From positions 186,001-250,000 of the forward strand of contig JADKAZ010000002.1 in NCBI GenBank assembly GCA_016719015.1: a stretch of DNA of 64,000 nt. The letters are read 5' to 3'. Numbering within the stretch: position 1 is the stretch's first letter; every line of letters begins with the position of its first letter. The stretch is from Chitinophagaceae bacterium. GTDB lineage: Bacteria; Bacteroidota; Bacteroidia; Chitinophagales; Chitinophagaceae. Positions 46,621-55,217 of this stretch are shown one piece after another. Below the pieces are notes generated by a model, which saw only the letters and a list, made by a program, of their open reading frames with translations, had not been told where the DNA came from and did not search any database. The position numbers and the translations under genes were made by a program.

Positions 46621-47106
46621 ATGTCATATATAGTTCCCGCCGGCACAAGGATCGGCCATGTACATTTGAAAGTAACAGACCTTGAAAGGTCGCTGCAGTT
46701 TTATCGTGAGTTATTGGGGTTTGAAATGCAGCAGCGGTTTGGCGACAGCGCTGCTTTTATCTCAGCCGGTGGTTATCATCATCATATCGGTTTAAATACA
46801 TGGCACAGTAAGAATACCGGTCCAGCACCTGTAAAGGCCGCAGGTTTGTATCATACGGCTATTTTATATCCTACCCGTAAAGATCTGGCGGTTATTCTGA
46901 AAAGATTGATAGCGGCTCAGTATCCATTGACAGGAGGTTCTGACCATGGTGTGTCGGAAGCCATATATTTAGATGACCCGGATAAAAATGGGGTGGAATT
47001 ATACTGGGATAAGCCCATGGAAGAATGGCCAAAAGACGCTGCAGGTAATTTACAAATGATAACAGCTGAGCTGGATATTGAAGACTTACTGCAATCGGCC
47101 GTGTAA
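46621..47106 (+). CDS. VOC family (glyoxalase/dioxygenase fold) protein
   Basis: 161 residues with vicinal-oxygen-chelate beta-alpha-beta-beta-beta modules. IGHVHLKVTDLERSLQFYRELLGF at the N terminus supplies the first metal His. The second half carries LYHTAILYPTRKDL (a His) and GVSEAIYLDDPDKNGVELYWD, whose Glu is the usual last metal ligand. The pattern resembles CatE-like proteins but may be a single-domain relative. The reaction is not predictable. The last 21 bases overlap the end of convergent ispE. Confidence 0.88.
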   Translation: MSYIVPAGTRIGHVHLKVTDLERSLQFYRELLGFEMQQRFGDSAAFISAGGYHHHIGLNTWHSKNTGPAPVKAAGLYHTAILYPTRKDLAVILKRLIAAQYPLTGGSDHGVSEAIYLDDPDKNGVELYWDKPMEEWPKDAAGNLQMITAELDIEDLLQSAV

Positions 47107-47926
47107 TTCTTTTACAAAATAAGAGGCGGGGAAAGACAACTGCAATTCTTTTTCTTTTGGAAAAAAACCAAACACTGTACTTCCACTGCCACTCATAGAA
47201 GCATAGATAGCACCCTTGAGGTAAAGGCTATCTTTTATATCAGCTATTTCCCGATGCTGCGGGAATACCGGTTTTTCAAAATCGTTTTTCAAATCATCTT
47301 TCCAACTTTCTATGGGTCCGGCGATGATTTCTTTTACGGAACGTTTTGGAAGGGCAGGAGTCAGGTGTAGAAAAGCCCTGCCGGTGTCAATATGAATACC
47401 GGGGTTAACAATCACCATTTTATAAGCAGACAGATCCAGCGATATTTCTTCCAGTGTTTCACCTCTTCCTGTAGCGAAACAAGGTTTGTTGATAATAAAA
47501 AAGGGGCAATCACTTCCCAGTTGCAGCGCATACTTAATTAATTGTTCGGTGGAAAGTCCCAACTCAAACATTTCATTCAGCATTTTTAATGCAAAAGCAC
47601 CGTCTGCACTGCCACCACCAAGCCCGGCACCGGAAGGAATGATTTTGTGCAGGTGAATCAATACGGCGGGGAGGCCGGGAAAATCTTTCTTTAATAACCG
47701 GTAAGCTTTTACACAAAGGTTGGAGGCTGGCTTACCGGCTATAGGCAGTCCACTGCTGGTAAAAGGCAATACCGGATTCTTCCCGGGTTGTTTGTTTTCA
47801 ATTATTTCTAATGCATCGGTGAGAGGAACCGGGTAAAAAAATGGTCTCGAGGTCATGATAGCCATCGTTTCTTTTGCGGAGAATGTTCAGGCCAAGGTTA
47901 ATCTTGCAGTTGGGAAAAACTATCAT
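47086..47926 (-). CDS. ispE: 4-diphosphocytidyl-2-C-methyl-D-erythritol kinase, interrupted by a one-base insertion
   Basis: This GHMP kinase phosphorylates CDP-methylerythritol in the non-mevalonate isoprenoid pathway. From ATG 47926 the frame reads MIVFPNCKINLGLNILRKRNDGYHDLETIF and then is lost. The next frame gives YPVPLTDALEI and the rest, including the ATP loop IPSGAGLGGGSADGAF (about residue 95) and MSGSGSTVFGFF near the end. Removing one A from A7 at 47835-47841 (plus strand) restores 279 residues, the usual length. Since the gene is normally essential, a sequence error is likely. It follows the bifunctional nuclease gene by 55 bases. Confidence 0.92.
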
Positions 47927-47981
47927 AGGTTATTGGGCGGTAAGGGATTTCAATAACTTATACCCGTTGATACTAATCCAG

Positions 47982-48595
47982 TTATTTATTTTTTCTACGA
48001 CTGTTTATTTCATCCCGGATGGCGATAGCACGGATATAATCTTCACCTTCCAGTACATCATTTAAAAGATTATTTAATTCCTCTAATGTCATGGTTTTCA
48101 GATCTTCATTACCGGTTGGATCGTCGCTTTCCACCATCACTTCCTGCTTAGCTTTTTTCTTTTTACCGGGGGGAGTAGTAGTGGTGTCTTCCATCAGTAT
48201 GCCGGCACTTTCGAGTATATTTTCATAGGTATAAATCGGGCAGCCAAACCGGACGGCCAGGGCAATGGCATCGGAGGTTCTTGAATCAATTTCCACCGTA
48301 TCATTTTCAGTAGAGCAAACTAATTTAGAATAAAAGATACCTTCCTGTAAATCGCAGATATTTATTTCATGCAGGTCAATAGCAAAAGCGGTCATGAAAT
48401 TCTTCATCAGATCATGAGTGAGGGGACGGCTGGGTTGCATTTTTTCCAGGGCTACAGCAATGGCTTGTGCCTCAAACCCCCGATAACAATAGGTAAACGC
48501 CGCAAGCCATTCACTTCACCCAATACTACAGCATAGGAATGTGTTTGGGTAATGCTGTGAGAAAGGGCTACTATTTCCAGTTCAATCTTCTTCAT
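47982..48595 (-). CDS. Bifunctional nuclease (DUF151) family protein, one-base deletion
   Basis: About 204 residues when mended. From ATG 48595 the frame gives MKKIELEIVALSHSITQTHSY and LPIVIGG, then breaks. The other frame continues FEAQAIAVALEKMQPSRPLTHDLM, DSRTSDAIALAVRFGCPIY (the family's DxRxSDAxALA core) and a charged C-terminal UvrB/UvrC-like tail (LEELNNLLNDVLEGEDYIRAI). One base is missing at CCCCC/AAA around 48474-48481 (plus strand). DUF151 proteins are described as nucleases in plants and mycobacteria; the bacterial role is unclear. The break looks like a sequence error. Confidence 0.9.
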
Positions 48596-48691
48596 AAAGT
48601 ATCAGACGAAATTACACTTTTTCGTTTAAAAATCGGTGGCAGGGAAGTATTATGTAGGTATATGAAACGGTGAAAAGAGAGTTGGGGTATT

Positions 48692-49393
48692 TTACAATGC
48701 TTTATATCCGCTCAGGTCAAAATAGCTGTCGACATTTCCCGGCTCTATCTTGTACGCCATGATATAGGTATTTTCATTCTCAGAAGATTTTGTTCTGAAA
48801 CCAAGGACGATTTTGTACCCGAATACAAGGGGCTGTATGCCGAGAAAACTATAATCCGTTGCAGCATTAAAATAATGCTGATTGCTGACCAGGCAGGCTG
48901 CTTCTGCCACCTCTCCATCGGGAGTTATCATCTGTCCTTTGAATTCGTGGCAGGTGAAATTCAGTATTGGCATTGTTTTCTTTGTGGAGGCCACATTTAA
49001 TTCTGTGCCACCATTTCTTAACGAAAGCTTTTCTGTTTTATAGGTTTTATTCCGTGTGTCCAGTTCTATAAACGTACTGTCTTTTACATTGGCTATCATA
49101 GTTCGTTCAAAAACCTGGTCGGCCCTGTAACCGGGAATAAAAATGATGATGCGTATCTGTGTTTCCCCAAAAACAATAAAAACAGAATCTTTGTCGGAAG
49201 GGTCATCAGAAGTCATTCTGTATTTGATAATGCCTGTAAATTTCTTTGCAGTATCCGGAATAGCTTCCGGTTTTTCTGGAGTAAAGTTTACCTGTTCAGT
49301 TTCCTTTTTACTTTTTCCTTTGCCTTTTTTTTGAGCATTGGCAGAAAGAAGGGTAGTGGTTATAAGTGTAATGAGGAGAACAATGTTTTTCAT
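48692..49393 (-). CDS. Exported protein of unknown function (DUF4412-like)
   Basis: About 233 residues from ATG 49393, with signal peptide MKNIVLLITLITTTLLSANA. The upstream frame to 49438 is skipped because it runs into the etf terminator. A Lys/Gly-rich linker is followed by a beta-rich domain with FTGIIKYRMTSDD, IELDTRNKTYKTEKL and LNFTCHEFKG. This resembles the DUF4412-like periplasmic proteins of Bacteroidota, but the match is by eye only. Function is unknown. It is separated by 96 bases from the nuclease gene. Confidence 0.75.
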   Translation of the reverse strand: MKNIVLLITLITTTLLSANAQKKGKGKSKKETEQVNFTPEKPEAIPDTAKKFTGIIKYRMTSDDPSDKDSVFIVFGETQIRIIIFIPGYRADQVFERTMIANVKDSTFIELDTRNKTYKTEKLSLRNGGTELNVASTKKTMPILNFTCHEFKGQMITPDGEVAEAACLVSNQHYFNAATDYSFLGIQPLVFGYKIVLGFRTKSSENENTYIMAYKIEPGNVDSYFDLSGYKAL

Positions 49394-49430
49394 AGTAGGG
49401 GTGGTTTTGGGTGCTGTAAGTTTGCAAAAA

Positions 49431-49461
49431 AAAACCACAAACGCAAATGGTTTGTGGTTTT
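49431..49461 (-). terminator. Terminator of the etfBA operon
   Basis: A perfect 12-bp stem AAAACCACAAAC/GTTTGTGGTTTT with a seven-base loop is followed by a T run on the minus strand, 20 bases after the etfA stop. Confidence 0.88.
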
Positions 49462-49480
49462 AAGGTTCGTTTCAGTATTG

Positions 49481-50473
49481 CTATGCTACTCCTTTCAATT
49501 TCCTGATGGCTTCAGTCATTTTTGGAATTATTTCAAACGCATCTCCTACAATACCATAATCAGCTGCTTTAAAAAATGGCGCCTCGGCATCTTTATTAAT
49601 TACCACAATTACTTTACTCCTGTTTACCCCGGCCAGATGTTGTATAGCTCCGGAGATACCGATAGCAATATACAAGTTGGGTGCTATGGCAAAACCAGTT
49701 TGACCCACATGTTCATTGTGCGGACGCCAATGTGCATCTGCCACCGGGCGGCTGCATGCAGTAGCAGCATGTAATACTTTAGCCAGTTCTTCCACCATGC
49801 CCCAGTTTTCAGGCCCTTTTAATCCACGACCAGCACTCACTACAATTTCAGCTTCTGTTAATACGACTTCACCACTGGCTTTAGTTGTGTTGGTTACTTT
49901 TACCTTAGCTGCATCTACAGTTGCATTAAATGCAACTACTTCGGCTGTTCCATCACCGGCCACTGTTTTATAAGCATTAGGGCTCAGCGCAATGATTTTT
50001 ATGTCGGTGCTTACTGAAATATTAGCAAAAGCTTTTCCGGAGAAAACATTTTTCTTAACTACAAATCCCCGTCCGACCGGGTCATCCGGGCGGGCATTGC
50101 TGGTGTCGGGCAATGCAACCGCACCGGAAACAAGCCCTGCTTTCAACCGGACCGATAGTCGGGGAGCTATTGCTTTTCCATCTACGTTATTGGAAAAGAT
50201 TATCACCTTGGCACCGGTGGACTCAGCAACCTGTGCAATAACTTTAGCATATAGCTGGGCATCCAGGTGATTCAATGAATCATCAGCAACCTGGTGAATT
50301 TTCTTTACACCATATTTGCCAAGTGCAGCAAGGTCTTCCGTTACACTGCCCAATACAACACCTTCGGCTACCGTACCAAGTTGTTCTGCTACTTTAGCAC
50401 CATAGGTTAAAACTTCCAGCGAAGATTTTTTTACATGGCCATCTGTTGTATCAATAAATATTAAAACTGACAT
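49481..50473 (-). CDS. etfA: Electron transfer flavoprotein alpha subunit
   Basis: Binds FAD and, with EtfB, carries electrons from acyl-CoA dehydrogenases toward the quinone pool. It has 330 residues. The N-terminal alpha/beta domain is followed by the conserved FAD domain: VSAGRGLKGPENW (about residue 213), the signature PVADAHWRPHNEHVGQTG, and NLYIAIGISGAIQHLAG with the flavin-binding SGAIQH. The length fits the family. It follows etfB by 55 bases on the same strand and ends at a strong terminator, so the two are an operon. Together with the mutase it fits use of fatty or branched-chain acids. Confidence 0.96.
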   Translation of the reverse strand: MSVLIFIDTTDGHVKKSSLEVLTYGAKVAEQLGTVAEGVVLGSVTEDLAALGKYGVKKIHQVADDSLNHLDAQLYAKVIAQVAESTGAKVIIFSNNVDGKAIAPRLSVRLKAGLVSGAVALPDTSNARPDDPVGRGFVVKKNVFSGKAFANISVSTDIKIIALSPNAYKTVAGDGTAEVVAFNATVDAAKVKVTNTTKASGEVVLTEAEIVVSAGRGLKGPENWGMVEELAKVLHAATACSRPVADAHWRPHNEHVGQTGFAIAPNLYIAIGISGAIQHLAGVNRSKVIVVINKDAEAPFFKAADYGIVGDAFEIIPKMTEAIRKLKGVA

Positions 50474-50528
50474 AGAAAAAGTTTGTAGTTTATAGTTTTT
50501 TGTTTGTAGTTGTCATAATGCTGCAGTC

Positions 50529-51272
50529 TTAAATTGCTTTTGCTTCTTCATGTAAAAGACGAACTAACTCTTCCACATTATCAGCAGCTACTAATTTAAC
50601 ACCAGCTTTTGCCGGTGGCAAACCGAATCCGGCTACGGTGGTGAGTGCATCAGCAGCAATCGGCTCCACTACTTTCAATGGTTTAGTCCTGGCCGCCATG
50701 ATACCTCTCATATTGGGTATTCTTGCTTCCGCCATTCCTTTCTGTGCACTTACCACTACAGGCAGTTCTACTTCATTTACTTCTTCACCACCTTCTATTT
50801 CTCTTGTAATGGTTGCTTTTGTTCCGGCCAGTTCAAATTTGGTGGCCAATGAAACATATGGCTGGTCTAATAATTCCGCTACCATACCACCAATGGAAGA
50901 ACCATTGTAGTCAATTGTTTCTTTCCCTGTCAATACCAGGTCATAGCCGCCTTGTTTTGCTATTTCGGCAATTTGCGAAGCGATATAAAAACTGTCGTGG
51001 CTATCAGCATTTACACGGATTGCTTCATCACCCCCAAGGGCAAGGGCTTTGCGGATGATGGGCTCAGCGTCGGCGGCGCCCACCGTTATTAAATGAATGG
51101 TTGCAGCAGCATCAGCTTCTTTGAGTTCGATGGCACGAACAAGAGCATACCATTCGTCGTAGGGGTTGATGATCCATTGCACACCGTTCACATCGAATTT
51201 CGTGTTGTTATCGGTGAAGGCTATTTTTGCCGTGGTGTCGGGGGTTTTACTGATACAAACTAAAATCTTCAT
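50529..51272 (-). CDS. etfB: Electron transfer flavoprotein beta subunit
   Basis: Partner of EtfA; binds AMP and docks to dehydrogenases. At 247 residues it is normal length. The N terminus MKILVCISKTPDTTAKI matches the family. DLVLTGKETIDYNGSSIGGMVAELL (about residues 118-142) is the conserved AMP-site region. The basic VSAQKGMAEARIPNMRGIMAARTKPL segment near 195 is the usual EtfB signature. It leads the etfB-etfA operon; a -7 box TATCTTTG lies about 50 bases upstream of the start. Confidence 0.96.
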   Translation of the reverse strand: MKILVCISKTPDTTAKIAFTDNNTKFDVNGVQWIINPYDEWYALVRAIELKEADAAATIHLITVGAADAEPIIRKALALGGDEAIRVNADSHDSFYIASQIAEIAKQGGYDLVLTGKETIDYNGSSIGGMVAELLDQPYVSLATKFELAGTKATITREIEGGEEVNEVELPVVVSAQKGMAEARIPNMRGIMAARTKPLKVVEPIAADALTTVAGFGLPPAKAGVKLVAADNVEELVRLLHEEAKAI

Positions 51273-51320
51273 TACGTTTTGTTTGAGTCGTTAAATAGAT
51301 AGTTGTTTATGCAACTAAAG

Positions 51321-51328
51321 CAAAGATA
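51321..51328 (-). promoter_or_regulatory. -7 box of the etfBA operon
   Basis: On the minus strand TATCTTTG matches TAnnTTTG, 48 bases before the etfB ATG. A clear -33 is not seen. Confidence 0.45.
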
Positions 51329-51374
51329 GGAAAGCAATTATTAAATCAGCATTATTACTAAATAATTTTTTGGT

Positions 51375-51686
51375 GTGGAAAGGATCGAAAAACTGAAAGA
51401 ATTTTTAGCTGCCAGCCCGGCAGATAGCTTGGTGCAGCATGCCCTTGCATTGGAATTTATTAAACTTGGAAATGATGAAGTGGCAAGGGGTTTATTTGAA
51501 GAAATCTTAAACAGGGAACCGGGATATATTGGCAGCTATTACCACCTGGCGAAATTGCTTGAAAGGATTGATAAACCGGAGGAGGCCATAAAAGTATATG
51601 AAAAAGGAATGGAGGAAGCGAAGAAAGCAGGCGATAATCATGCTTTCGGAGAATTAAGAGGAGCTTATGAGGAGTTGACTTTTTGA
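51375..51686 (+). CDS. Small TPR protein
   Basis: 103 residues starting at GTG 51375 (no ATG fits). It contains two to three tetratricopeptide-like helices, clearest in EPGYIGSYYHLAKLLERIDKPEEAIKVYEKGMEEAKKAG. There is no signal peptide, so it is cytoplasmic and may serve as a protein-binding adaptor. It precedes tilS on the same strand by 48 bases, suggesting shared expression, but a link to tRNA modification is not implied. Confidence 0.82.
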   Translation: MERIEKLKEFLAASPADSLVQHALALEFIKLGNDEVARGLFEEILNREPGYIGSYYHLAKLLERIDKPEEAIKVYEKGMEEAKKAGDNHAFGELRGAYEELTF

Positions 51687-51734
51687 TCTGACAATAGACT
51701 GTGGTACTACTAACATTACTGACGACTATAACAA

Positions 51735-53084
51735 ATGAATTTACTGCAACAATTTATTGAGCACATTAAAAAACAGCATCTTTTCTCACCAAAGGATAAA
51801 TTGCTATTAGCTGTCAGCGGGGGTGTAGATTCTGTTGTATTATGCGAATTATGCAAACAGGCCGGGTATGATTTCATTATTGCACATTGTAATTTTAAAT
51901 TGAGAGGCGGGGAGAGTGAACGGGATGAGCTATTTGTACGGGAATTAGGAAAGAAATACGGAGTAGAAGTATTAGTTGAGCAGTTTGACACAACAGAATA
52001 TGCTGCTGAAAATAAATTATCAACCCAGGAAGCTGCAAGAGAGTTAAGGTATAAATGGTTTGCTCAATTAGCCGGGAGTCAGGAATCAGGAGTCAATACA
52101 AGTAGCCTCCTTTTAACAGCTCATCATGCAGATGATAACAATGAAACACTATTAATGAATTTTTTCCGGGGAACCGGTTTACATGGGTTAACAGGTATTC
52201 CTGCGACCAATAATTATATCCGCCGGCCATTATTGAAATTTTTCAAGCATGAGTTAGTAGCTTTCGCTCAAGTCAATAACATTGGATTTGCAGAAGACTC
52301 TTCCAATCAATCTTCCAAATACACCCGTAACTTTTTTCGCAATGACATCCTTCCTGCCATCAGCAAAGTGTATCCCCAGGTAAATGAAAATTTGCAGGAT
52401 AATATCAGCCGGTTCGCAGCCATTGAAAAATTATACCAGATTTCTGTAGCTGCCATTAAGCAAAAGCTTTGCAAGTTCAAGGGCCATGAAATTCATATTC
52501 CATACCGGGAACTCATGGGGTATGATAGCAAGGCATTGATCTATGAAATTATTTCAGGTTATGGCTTCAACGAAAAGCAGGTAGAGGAAGTGATAAAATT
52601 AGCTGAAAGTGATTCTGGAAAGTATATCCAGTCACCCGGGGAAAATTACCGTATCATTAAACACCGCAACTGGTTTATCATTAGTCCGGTTATTACCGCA
52701 GCAGCGGAAAATATCGTTATTGAAGAAAGCGACAGACAAGTTGTATTTTCTTTGGGAGAGTTGAGGATCCGGCCAGGCTCCAACCTCACACCTCCAACTT
52801 CTAAGGAGACCGTACTATTAGATGCAAAAGAGATTCAATTTCCCCTCTTACTCCGCAAAAGAAAAGCCGGCGATTATTTTTACCCGCTGGGGATGAAGAA
52901 AAAAAAGAAACTCAATCGTTTCCTGATAGACGAAAAATTGTCAACCACTGAAAAAGAAAATGTTTGGGTGCTTGAAAGTGCTCAACGTATTATCTGGGTA
53001 GTGGGTTATCGTATCGATGAACGATTTAAAATAACACCCACCACAAAAAGGGCACTTCAGCTTGTTTTAGCCCCGGCCAAATAG
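51735..53084 (+). CDS. tilS: tRNA(Ile)-lysidine synthase
   Basis: Modifies C34 of the CAU anticodon of tRNA-Ile2 to lysidine with lysine and ATP, which switches both its codon reading and aminoacylation to isoleucine. The PP-loop SGGVDS is at residues 28-33. HHADDNNETLLMNFFRGTG (about residue 135) and the following helical regions complete the N-terminal domain. The C-terminal TilS substrate-binding domain is present (DYFYPLGMKKKKKLNRFLID near residue 385). At 449 residues it is full length. The last 18 bases overlap the end of the convergent rhomboid gene. Confidence 0.95.
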   Translation: MNLLQQFIEHIKKQHLFSPKDKLLLAVSGGVDSVVLCELCKQAGYDFIIAHCNFKLRGGESERDELFVRELGKKYGVEVLVEQFDTTEYAAENKLSTQEAARELRYKWFAQLAGSQESGVNTSSLLLTAHHADDNNETLLMNFFRGTGLHGLTGIPATNNYIRRPLLKFFKHELVAFAQVNNIGFAEDSSNQSSKYTRNFFRNDILPAISKVYPQVNENLQDNISRFAAIEKLYQISVAAIKQKLCKFKGHEIHIPYRELMGYDSKALIYEIISGYGFNEKQVEEVIKLAESDSGKYIQSPGENYRIIKHRNWFIISPVITAAAENIVIEESDRQVVFSLGELRIRPGSNLTPPTSKETVLLDAKEIQFPLLLRKRKAGDYFYPLGMKKKKKLNRFLIDEKLSTTEKENVWVLESAQRIIWVVGYRIDERFKITPTTKRALQLVLAPAK

Positions 53085-53720
53085 GCTTGGATTTTTCAAT
53101 TCTTCCAATATATATGTAAATAAAATGGGCTGCATGGCTGCTATTAATGCAATGGTAAATCCAAGGCCAAACAATGCTCCCCACAAGTGTGCATCATGAT
53201 TAATATTGTCACCCCCTTTTTTTGACATGGCAATGCAATAGAAGATATAAAGCACCGCATACACCAGGGCAGATATTTTCAACGCACCAAATAAATAGAT
53301 ACTGCTCCATGGTGCAAAAACTACAGCAGCAAAAACTACTGCTGACACAGCACCGGAGGCTCCCAGGCAATGATAATTATAATTGTCTTTATGTTTTATA
53401 TAAGTTGGCAGGTCGGACACAATCAACCCCAAAAAATAAAGTGCCAGGTAGGCGATATTTCCACCAAGTCCATACATTGAAAAATATGCTTCTACTGCTT
53501 TTCCAAAAAAGAAAAGGGTAAACATATTAAAAAACAGGTGTGTGTAATCGGCATGGATAAAACCACTGGTGATAAAACGATAAAATTGGTTGTATCTTTT
53601 TACCCCATAAGGCCACATAATTGTTTTTGACAACACATCCTGGTTGTTCATAGCAATTAATGATATAATTACATTGGCAACAACAAGGGCAGCTGTAATA
53701 GGGAAGTCTTGTATGTTCAT
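53067..53720 (-). CDS. Rhomboid family intramembrane serine protease
   Basis: 217 residues with about six membrane helices. The catalytic Ser is in GASG (S122) and the catalytic His in HLWGALFG (H168), with HADYTHLFFNMFTLFFFG (about residues 56-73), the conserved rhomboid L1-loop region. Both catalytic residues are in place, so it should be active. The substrate is unknown. It is downstream of rlmH by 27 bases on the same strand, so probably co-transcribed, and overlaps tilS tail to tail. Confidence 0.92.
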   Translation of the reverse strand: MNIQDFPITAALVVANVIISLIAMNNQDVLSKTIMWPYGVKRYNQFYRFITSGFIHADYTHLFFNMFTLFFFGKAVEAYFSMYGLGGNIAYLALYFLGLIVSDLPTYIKHKDNYNYHCLGASGAVSAVVFAAVVFAPWSSIYLFGALKISALVYAVLYIFYCIAMSKKGGDNINHDAHLWGALFGLGFTIALIAAMQPILFTYILEELKNPSLFGRG

Positions 53721-53747
53721 CTGCTAAAAATAAGCGGTTTAGCTCAA

Positions 53748-54221
53748 TCAGCTATGGTGATATTTTTCATTGCGAAGAATGGTGCAGGCCCGGTACACCT
53801 GTTCTGCCAGTATCAGTCTTACCAATTGATGCGGGAAAACCAGTTGAGATAAACTCCATTTGTAATCAGCTCTTTTCATCACGGCTTCATCAATGCCATA
53901 GGCGCCGCCAATCAGAAAAATAAGATGCTTAGTACTTTCATTGGCTCTCGACTGAATAAAAGCGGAGAGTCCCTCTGAACTGATTTGTTTCCCCCTTTCA
54001 TCCAATACAACGAGATAATCATCTTTATGTAACCAATCTAATATGATTTCTCCTTCTTTCTTCTTCAAGTCGGTTTCGCTGAGTGTAGCAGCATTTTTGG
54101 GAACAGGGATAATGTTCCAGTCTGCTTTAAAATACCTGGAAATACGTTTTGTAAACTCTTCTACACCTTCCTTTATATAAGGTTCATTAGCTTTTCCTAT
54201 TGACCAAAAAGAAATTTTCAT
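53748..54221 (-). CDS. rlmH: 23S rRNA pseudouridine-1915 N3-methyltransferase
   Basis: SPOUT-class methyltransferase that methylates pseudouridine 1915 in helix 69 of 23S rRNA. It has 157 residues, as expected. The family motifs DYLVVLDERGKQISSEGLSA (about residues 70-89), LIFLIGGAYGIDE (SAM-binding knot) and the C-terminal LSQLVFPHQLVRLILAEQVYRA are present, ending with a YHHS tail near the active site. It leads a two-gene run with the rhomboid gene and is separated from the FecR-like gene by a terminator. Confidence 0.96.
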   Translation of the reverse strand: MKISFWSIGKANEPYIKEGVEEFTKRISRYFKADWNIIPVPKNAATLSETDLKKKEGEIILDWLHKDDYLVVLDERGKQISSEGLSAFIQSRANESTKHLIFLIGGAYGIDEAVMKRADYKWSLSQLVFPHQLVRLILAEQVYRACTILRNEKYHHS

Positions 54222-54236
54222 TGCTTAAAAATAAAA

Positions 54237-54259
54237 AAGTCCTGTCAGAGACAGGACTT
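54237..54259 (-). terminator. Terminator of the CHASE2/FecR-like operon
   Basis: A perfect 10-bp stem AAGTCCTGTC/GACAGGACTT with an AGA loop is followed by six T on the minus strand, 22 bases after the stop at 54281. Confidence 0.88.
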
Positions 54260-54280
54260 AATTTTAAATTGTTACCTATG

Positions 54281-55183
54281 TTACTTTATCTCGTAATCTT
54301 TTTTGAAGGACATTAAAGTAGACCTGTATAAGCCGTTTTGAGGATCTGATGTTGTGGCTTTTAAATAATACTGGTAAGCTTCGGCCAGGTAATGTGCATC
54401 TTCGAGCAAAAAGGCAATGCGATAAGACTGCTCAGCCGTTGCTTCAAAAGCAGCTCCCTGCTTTTTGATTGTTTCCAGTACTGCTTCAAATTTTTCTTTC
54501 GTTACATAATTCAACACTTTCAATTCATCATTTTCTTCTCCTTTAACGGCAGCTGTCCAGAAATAAGAGTTACCAGCTTTCATTTTGGCTGAAAAGTCTT
54601 TGATGGGTACTTTTAGTTTGTTGACAAAAGTCGTATAGATAGGTGTGCTGATATTATCATCTTTATACAGAGAGAATTCAAAATCTTTCGCTTCTGCATA
54701 AGATTTCCATGATATTGGGAATTCATTGACAACACCGGAATAATTAATTGTATCCAGCCTGTTATCGATCCAGATATTGGTCATATTACGGGTTACTGCA
54801 CCGACGGTATTCATATATGCTTTGCGGTTACTGCCAGCAGAGCCATTCGATTTTGTCATCGATGCCCATACATATTTTACATAATTAGCACTTACGGAGC
54901 TACTGTTTACTTTACAGGAGTCACCAAATTTACCCAGTTGGTAGGAGCCTGCTTTTGTAAAGGTAAACATGGCCGCTTCATTACAGATCAGGGTAACGGC
55001 GCCACCGGCTGCCACTTTTACGGTAGCTGCGGCATTTAATGGTTTACCCACTTTTGCTTTGCTTTCAACATTGTTTTCAATCACTGATACATTTCCCTTG
55101 AAACTGTATAACAGGAATTGATTTTGTGCAGATACTGCGATGGCAGCTGTGCAAAAAAGGATAAGGAATTGTAACTTTTTCAT
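54281..55183 (-). CDS. Exported FecR-like protein with TPR-like tail
   Basis: 300 residues with signal peptide MKKLQFLILFCTAAIAVSAQ. The region after it (FLLYSFKGNVSVIENN...AKVGKPLNAAATVKVAAGGAVTLI) resembles the FecR fold, in which a sugar-binding-like beta domain senses a signal. The last part, ILLEDAHYLAEAYQYYLKATTSDP-like, resembles a single TPR. The match is by eye. It follows the CHASE2 gene by 34 bases on the same strand, with its own terminator, so the two form an operon. I infer a shared periplasmic signalling task with the divergent caspase-TPR gene. Confidence 0.72.
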   Translation of the reverse strand: MKKLQFLILFCTAAIAVSAQNQFLLYSFKGNVSVIENNVESKAKVGKPLNAAATVKVAAGGAVTLICNEAAMFTFTKAGSYQLGKFGDSCKVNSSSVSANYVKYVWASMTKSNGSAGSNRKAYMNTVGAVTRNMTNIWIDNRLDTINYSGVVNEFPISWKSYAEAKDFEFSLYKDDNISTPIYTTFVNKLKVPIKDFSAKMKAGNSYFWTAAVKGEENDELKVLNYVTKEKFEAVLETIKKQGAAFEATAEQSYRIAFLLEDAHYLAEAYQYYLKATTSDPQNGLYRSTLMSFKKDYEIK

Positions 55184-55217
55184 CTTTGGGAGTTTAAGGT
55201 TTATTTATAAATCGTTA